In this document: piece after piece, positions 29,055 through 32,278 of the stretch
Layout: every line of letters starts with the position of its first letter
Numbering within the stretch: position 1 is the stretch's first letter
Source of the DNA: Oscillospiraceae bacterium
Lineage (GTDB): Bacteria; Bacillota; Clostridia; Oscillospirales; Oscillospiraceae
Reading direction: 5' to 3'
Assembly (NCBI GenBank): GCA_017416445.1
Contig: JAFQCJ010000007.1
Location: 1 to 32,278 of the forward strand
DNA: 32,278 bases
The notes under the pieces: generated by a model
Told to the model about the DNA's origin: nothing
The model's database searches: none
What the model saw: only the letters and a program-made list of their open reading frames with translations
Program-made: the position numbers and the translations under genes

Positions 29055-29447
29055 ATGCGAAAGCTAATACCATTTTTACTTTCTCTGTTGCTCCTGGCAG
29101 GCTGTGCGGCACCTGTGGATTCGGAGGCCAGCTATCAGCAAATCAGTATGGACGAGGCCATCGCCATGATGGAGGAGGAAAGCAATTACATGATCCTGGA
29201 TGTCCGCACTCCGGAGGAGTTTGCCGACAAGCACATTCCGGGTGCCATCAACATCCCCAATGAGACCATCGGCACGGAGGAAATTCCGGAGCTGCCGGAC
29301 AAAGAACAGTTGATTCTGGTATACTGCCGCAGCGGAAACCGCAGCAAGCAGGCCTCGGACAAGCTGGTGGGTTTGGGTTACACGAACATTGTGGAGTTCG
29401 GCGGTATCAACGACTGGCCGGGCGAAACTGTCTCTGATGGCGAGTAA
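29055..29447 (+). CDS. Rhodanese-domain lipoprotein
   Basis: A 130-residue surface lipoprotein. The signal peptide ends at the lipobox 'LLAGC' (Cys17) and is followed by a single rhodanese domain with 'LDVRTPEEFADKHIPGAINIP' and the active-site loop 'CRSGNRS' (Cys91). Rhodaneses carry sulfane sulfur as a Cys persulfide, and this one would work outside the membrane. AAGGAGG precedes the ATG. It is separated from the thioredoxin gene by a second copy of the regulatory palindrome. Confidence 0.9.
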   Translation: MRKLIPFLLSLLLLAGCAAPVDSEASYQQISMDEAIAMMEEESNYMILDVRTPEEFADKHIPGAINIPNETIGTEEIPELPDKEQLILVYCRSGNRSKQASDKLVGLGYTNIVEFGGINDWPGETVSDGE

Positions 29448-29458
29448 GCACAGTTTAG

Positions 29459-29499
29459 GTGATGTCATCACGGAAACGCAGCCAGCATCCGGCTATGAT
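29459..29499 (+). promoter_or_regulatory. Activator-type promoter 2 of the sulfur region
   Basis: A perfect palindrome GTGATGTCATCAC (29459-29471, centre 29465), then TATGAT (29494-29499), 29 nt from centre to -10. The -35 position reads CGGAAA. It precedes the thioredoxin-rhodanese-flavoprotein operon. Confidence 0.65.
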
Positions 29500-29532
29500 A
29501 GAGCCATAAAGAAAAACAAGGAGGATTTAAAT

Positions 29533-29838
29533 ATGTCCGCTATCAATATCAACAAGAACAACTTCCAGAACGAAGTGATGAATTCCGATAAGCCCGTCCT
29601 TCTGGACTTCTGGGCCCCCTGGTGCGGCCCCTGCCGCATGGTCGTCCCCATCGTGGAGGAGATTGCCAAAGAGCGTAGTGATATCAAAGTCGGTAAGGTG
29701 AATGTGGACGAGCAGCCGGAGCTGGCCAGCCAGTTTGGTGTGATGAGCATTCCTACTTTGGTTGTCATGAAGGACGGCAAGATCGTCAATCAGGCCATGG
29801 GCGCAAGACCCAAGAATGCGATTCTCGGGATGCTGTAA
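29533..29838 (+). CDS. Thioredoxin
   Basis: A 101-residue thioredoxin with the active site WCGPC (Cys31, Cys34), the conserved cis-Pro loop 'MSIPTLVVMKDGK', and the C-terminal helix ending 'AILGML'. In this operon it most likely reduces persulfides or disulfides on the adjacent rhodaneses and flavoprotein, rather than serving as the general thioredoxin. ATG at 29533 has AAGGAGG upstream. First gene of a tight three-gene operon. Confidence 0.93.
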   Translation: MSAININKNNFQNEVMNSDKPVLLDFWAPWCGPCRMVVPIVEEIAKERSDIKVGKVNVDEQPELASQFGVMSIPTLVVMKDGKIVNQAMGARPKNAILGML

Positions 29839-29850
29839 GGAAGTGTGACG

Positions 29851-30171
29851 ATGGGATTCTTTGATTTCTTCAAACAGGCCGATATCAATCAGGGTGTAAA
29901 GGAATACACTGCCACTCCCGGTGCTGTTCTGCTGGATGTCCGTACCTCTGAGGAGTACAGGGGCGGCCACATCCCCGGCAGCAAAAATGTTCCGCTTTCG
30001 TCGATTGACAAGATTGCTTCTGTGGCAGAAAATAAAGATACGGCACTGTTTGTCTACTGCTACTCCGGTGCCCGCAGCCGTCAGGCTGTCGGTCTGCTGC
30101 AGCGTATGGGGTATCGTAATGTAACCAACATCGGAGGGATTGCCGCTTATGCGGGGAACGTGGAGGTCTGA
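29851..30171 (+). CDS. Single-domain rhodanese
   Basis: A 106-residue cytoplasmic sulfurtransferase with 'LLDVRTSEEYRGGHIPGSKNVP' and the active-site loop 'CYSGARS' (Cys70). ATG at 29851 is preferred over GTG at 29845 from the AAGGAAG ribosome-site spacing. It starts 12 nt after thioredoxin, and its stop is immediately followed by the next start, so translation is probably coupled. Confidence 0.92.
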   Translation: MGFFDFFKQADINQGVKEYTATPGAVLLDVRTSEEYRGGHIPGSKNVPLSSIDKIASVAENKDTALFVYCYSGARSRQAVGLLQRMGYRNVTNIGGIAAYAGNVEV

Positions 30172-31863
30172 ATGAAAGTTGTGATCGTAGGCGGTGTAGC
30201 TGGCGGAGCCACAGCCGCAGCAAGAATCCGCAGACTGGATGAGAAGGCGGAGATCGTGGTGTTCGAGCGTTCAGGCTTTGTTTCCTACGCCAACTGCGGT
30301 CTTCCCTACTACATCGGGGATGTCATCACCGATCCGGAAGAACTGACCCTCCAGACACCGGAGAGCTTTTTCTCCCGGTTCCGCGTGAACATGAAGGTTC
30401 GCCACGAAGTAACCGCCATCCATCCGGATCGCAAGACGGTTTCTGTGAAGAATCTGGAAACCGGCGAGGAATTTGAGGAGAACTATGACAAGCTGATCCT
30501 GTCCCCCGGGGCAAAGCCGACCCAGCCACGGCTCCCCGGTGTTGGGTTGAGCAAGCTGTTCACGCTGCGTACCGTGGAGGATACCTTCCGAATCAAAGAG
30601 TACATAAACACGCATCATCCCAGGTCCGTTGTGCTGGCAGGCGGCGGCTTTATCGGTCTGGAACTGGCGGAAAATCTGCGGGAGCTTGGCATGGAAGTTA
30701 CCATCGTCCAGCGCCCCAAGCAGCTGATGAACCCCTTTGACGCGGATATGGCGTCCTTTATCCACGCGGAGGTGCGTAAACACGGCGTGAAGCTGGCCCT
30801 CGGCTATACCGTGGAGGGATTTGAGGAAAAGGACGGCGGCGTGGATGTGCTGCTGAAGGACAACGCCCCTCTCCATGCAGATATGGTGGTGCTGGCCATC
30901 GGCGTCACGCCGGACACCGCACTGGCGAAGGAAGCCGGACTGGAACTGGGTATCAAGGGCAGCATTGTGGTCAATGACCGGATGGAAACCTCTGTATCCG
31001 ATATCTACGCCGCAGGCGATGCGGTGCAGGTGAAGCACTCTGTCACCGGAGAGGACACCTTGATCTCTCTGGCCGGTCCCGCAAACAAGCAGGGGCGGAT
31101 CATTGCGGACAATATCTGCGGCGGCGGCAGCCGCTATCTGGGTTCTCAGGGCAGCAGCGTCATCAAGGTGTTTGACATGACGGCCGCCACCACCGGCATC
31201 AACGAAACCACCGCGAAAAAGGCCGGTCTGGATGTGGATAAGGTGATCCTGTCCCCCATGAGCCACGCAGGATACTACCCTGGCGGAAAGCTGATGACCA
31301 TGAAGGTGGTCTTTGAGAAAGAGACTTACCGCCTGTTAGGCGCTCAAATCGTGGGTTATGAGGGCGTGGATAAGCGGATCGATGTGCTGGCCACTGCCAT
31401 CCATGCGGGCCTGAAAGCTACCCAGCTGAAAAATCTGGATCTGGCCTATGCACCGCCCTATTCCTCTGCCAAGGACCCTGTGAACATGGCGGGATTCATG
31501 ATCGACAACCTTGCAAACGGCACCATGAAGCAGTGGTATCTGGAGGAGATTGACCATCTCCCAAGGGACGGCAGCGCCATCCTGCTGGATGCCAGAACAC
31601 CGGAGGAATACGCGGCAGGCCATATGGACGGCTTCCGCAACATTCCTGTGGATGAGTTGCGGGAGCGCATCCATGAGGTCGAGTCTGGCAAGCCGGTGTA
31701 TGTAATCTGCCAGAGCGGCCTGCGCAGCTACATTGCCTGCCGCATTCTGGAGGCTAACGGCCACGAAGCCTACAATTTTGCAGGCGGTTTCCGTTTCTAT
31801 GATGCGGTGGTCAATGACCGGGCGTTGATTGAAAAAGCGTATTCCTGCGGCATGGACCAATAA
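30172..31863 (+). CDS. CoA-disulfide/persulfide reductase with C-terminal rhodanese domain
   Basis: A 563-residue flavoprotein of the pyridine nucleotide-disulfide family. It has an N-terminal FAD motif 'GGVAGGATAAARIRRLD', the single redox Cys42 in 'SYANCGLPYYIG' as in CoA-disulfide reductase, an NAD(P)H motif 'LAGGGFIGLELAENL', and FAD contact 'DIYAAGDAVQV'. The last 100 residues are a rhodanese domain with Cys513 in 'CQSGLRS'. Family members of this fused type reduce CoA or protein persulfides and polysulfide. GGAGG lies 6 nt before the ATG, overlapping the rhodanese gene end. It likely works with both rhodaneses and thioredoxin. Confidence 0.92.
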   Translation: MKVVIVGGVAGGATAAARIRRLDEKAEIVVFERSGFVSYANCGLPYYIGDVITDPEELTLQTPESFFSRFRVNMKVRHEVTAIHPDRKTVSVKNLETGEEFEENYDKLILSPGAKPTQPRLPGVGLSKLFTLRTVEDTFRIKEYINTHHPRSVVLAGGGFIGLELAENLRELGMEVTIVQRPKQLMNPFDADMASFIHAEVRKHGVKLALGYTVEGFEEKDGGVDVLLKDNAPLHADMVVLAIGVTPDTALAKEAGLELGIKGSIVVNDRMETSVSDIYAAGDAVQVKHSVTGEDTLISLAGPANKQGRIIADNICGGGSRYLGSQGSSVIKVFDMTAATTGINETTAKKAGLDVDKVILSPMSHAGYYPGGKLMTMKVVFEKETYRLLGAQIVGYEGVDKRIDVLATAIHAGLKATQLKNLDLAYAPPYSSAKDPVNMAGFMIDNLANGTMKQWYLEEIDHLPRDGSAILLDARTPEEYAAGHMDGFRNIPVDELRERIHEVESGKPVYVICQSGLRSYIACRILEANGHEAYNFAGGFRFYDAVVNDRALIEKAYSCGMDQ

Positions 31864-31877
31864 CTGCAAACTTACAG

Positions 31878-31910
31878 AGCCACGCTTTCCATCGGGAAAG
31901 CGTGGCTTTT
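31878..31910 (+). terminator. Terminator of the sulfur operon
   Basis: AGCCACGCTTTCC (31878-31890) pairs with GGAAAGCGTGGCT (31895-31907), followed by TTT. Confidence 0.85.
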
Positions 31911-31925
31911 CTGCTGTTCCAAAAG

Positions 31926-31966
31926 GTGATGTCATCACAGAAGAATCGTCTTCCCTTTGTTATCAT
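31926..31966 (+). promoter_or_regulatory. Activator-type promoter 3
   Basis: A perfect palindrome GTGATGTCATCAC (31926-31938, centre 31932), then TATCAT (31961-31966), 29 nt from the centre. The -35 position reads CAGAAG. It precedes the polyferredoxin operon. Confidence 0.65.
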
Positions 31967-31995
31967 AAAGCCAATCTGATACAGGGAGGATGTAT

Positions 31996-32205
31996 ATGGT
32001 CGTTGCCAGAAAAAAGAGAAAAGCCTTTGTTGCGCAGGGGGATTGCGTTGCCTGCGGCTGTTGTGTGAAAGTCTGTCCTCTGGGCGCAATTCAGGTCGTA
32101 AAAGGCATTATGGCGCAGGTGAATATGGACAAATGCGTAGGCTGTGGGAAGTGCGCAAAGGAATGCCCCGCCAGCGTCATCGAGATTCGGGAGGTGGATG
32201 CATGA
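31996..32205 (+). CDS. Two-cluster 4Fe-4S ferredoxin
   Basis: A 69-residue protein with Cys17/20/23/27 and Cys47/50/53/57, both with the terminal Pro typical of bacterial 2[4Fe-4S] ferredoxins, plus an extra Cys22. The N-terminus is strongly basic. ATG at 31996 is preferred over 31990 because GGGAGG would abut the earlier ATG. It overlaps the next gene by 4 nt (ATGA). It shares its promoter type with the sulfur operon and is probably an electron carrier for the membrane protein that follows. Confidence 0.9.
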   Translation: MVVARKKRKAFVAQGDCVACGCCVKVCPLGAIQVVKGIMAQVNMDKCVGCGKCAKECPASVIEIREVDA

Positions 32206-32278
32206 AGAAACATTGGTATGATTATCTCTGGATTGTGTCCCTGACCTATCTGATTCTGGGCTTTTTCAACATTCTGTT
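32202..32278 (+). CDS. Start of a membrane protein, truncated by the window
   Basis: Only the first 25 codons are present: 'MKKHWYDYLWIVSLTYLIL' followed by 'GFFNIL', a hydrophobic first membrane helix after an aromatic/basic start. This beginning resembles membrane-bound 4Fe-4S proteins found next to such ferredoxins in clostridia, but the cysteine motifs lie outside the window. Translation is coupled to the ferredoxin gene. Confidence 0.6.
   Translation, partial: MKKHWYDYLWIVSLTYLILGFFNIL

Noticed and set aside
1-32278. CRISPR arrays, rRNA genes and insertion sequences
   Set aside because: I saw no regularly spaced repeats with unique spacers, no rRNA sequence and no transposase-like frame.

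Overview
The window looks like a chromosomal segment of a GC-rich, spore-forming, anaerobic Firmicute, most likely an Oscillospiraceae-type gut clostridium. The signs are an Rnf complex in the clostridial order C-D-G-E-A-B, a spoVAC gene, strong AAGGAGG ribosome sites, many polyferredoxins, and consensus TTGACA/TATAAT promoters. No gene needs a plasmid or phage to explain it. All calls come from reading the sequence; no searches were run.

Layout. 1-850: a DUF975 membrane protein (-). 1026-6359: promoter, folded leader, rnfCDGEAB and terminator, the main ion-pumping ferredoxin:NAD+ oxidoreductase. 6360-6833: a 55-aa ORF divergent from a ribbon-helix-helix regulator, with three phased operator half-sites between them. 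7069-12248: a divergent type IIA topoisomerase pair (GyrB/ParE-like, GyrA/ParC-like) and a lipoprotein. 12247-13204: a GNAT gene, tRNA-Gly and a tRNA-derived palindromic element. 13355-15340: a homocysteine methyltransferase with a decayed half pterin domain, then a second GNAT. 15353-17498 (-): bactofilin, an apparently inactive polysaccharide deacetylase, and a sigma-region-4 protein with a coiled-coil partner. 17569-17918: tRNA-Thr, tRNA-Tyr and a second palindromic element. 17965-20162: a zinc-ribbon membrane protein and a self-cleaving XRE-S24 repressor behind four evenly spaced operators. 20125-21765: a putative structured RNA, hibernation factor hpf/raiA and pssA. 21774-26748: a very large RND exporter divergent from its TetR regulator. 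26750-28737: hemW with a two-cluster ferredoxin, then spoVAC. 28943-end: a sulfur/persulfide relay (rhodanese lipoprotein, thioredoxin, rhodanese, CoA-disulfide-reductase-like flavoprotein) and the start of a polyferredoxin/membrane Fe-S operon.

Most notable points. (1) Two tRNA loci carry the same kind of element downstream of the tRNA: a shared 19-nt palindrome flanked by direct and inverted copies of that locus's own tRNA 3' end. (2) Three promoters in the sulfur region have the same palindrome (GTGATGTCATCAC or one variant) centred exactly 29 nt upstream of the -10, pointing to one unidentified activator. (3) The XRE-S24 gene has four ACAAG-N3-CTTGT sites spaced 31, 31 and 63 bp apart. 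(4) Several proteins keep a family fold but have lost catalytic residues (deacetylase, half pterin barrel). (5) The RND pump has a roughly 310-residue, partly coiled-coil insertion in its first porter domain.
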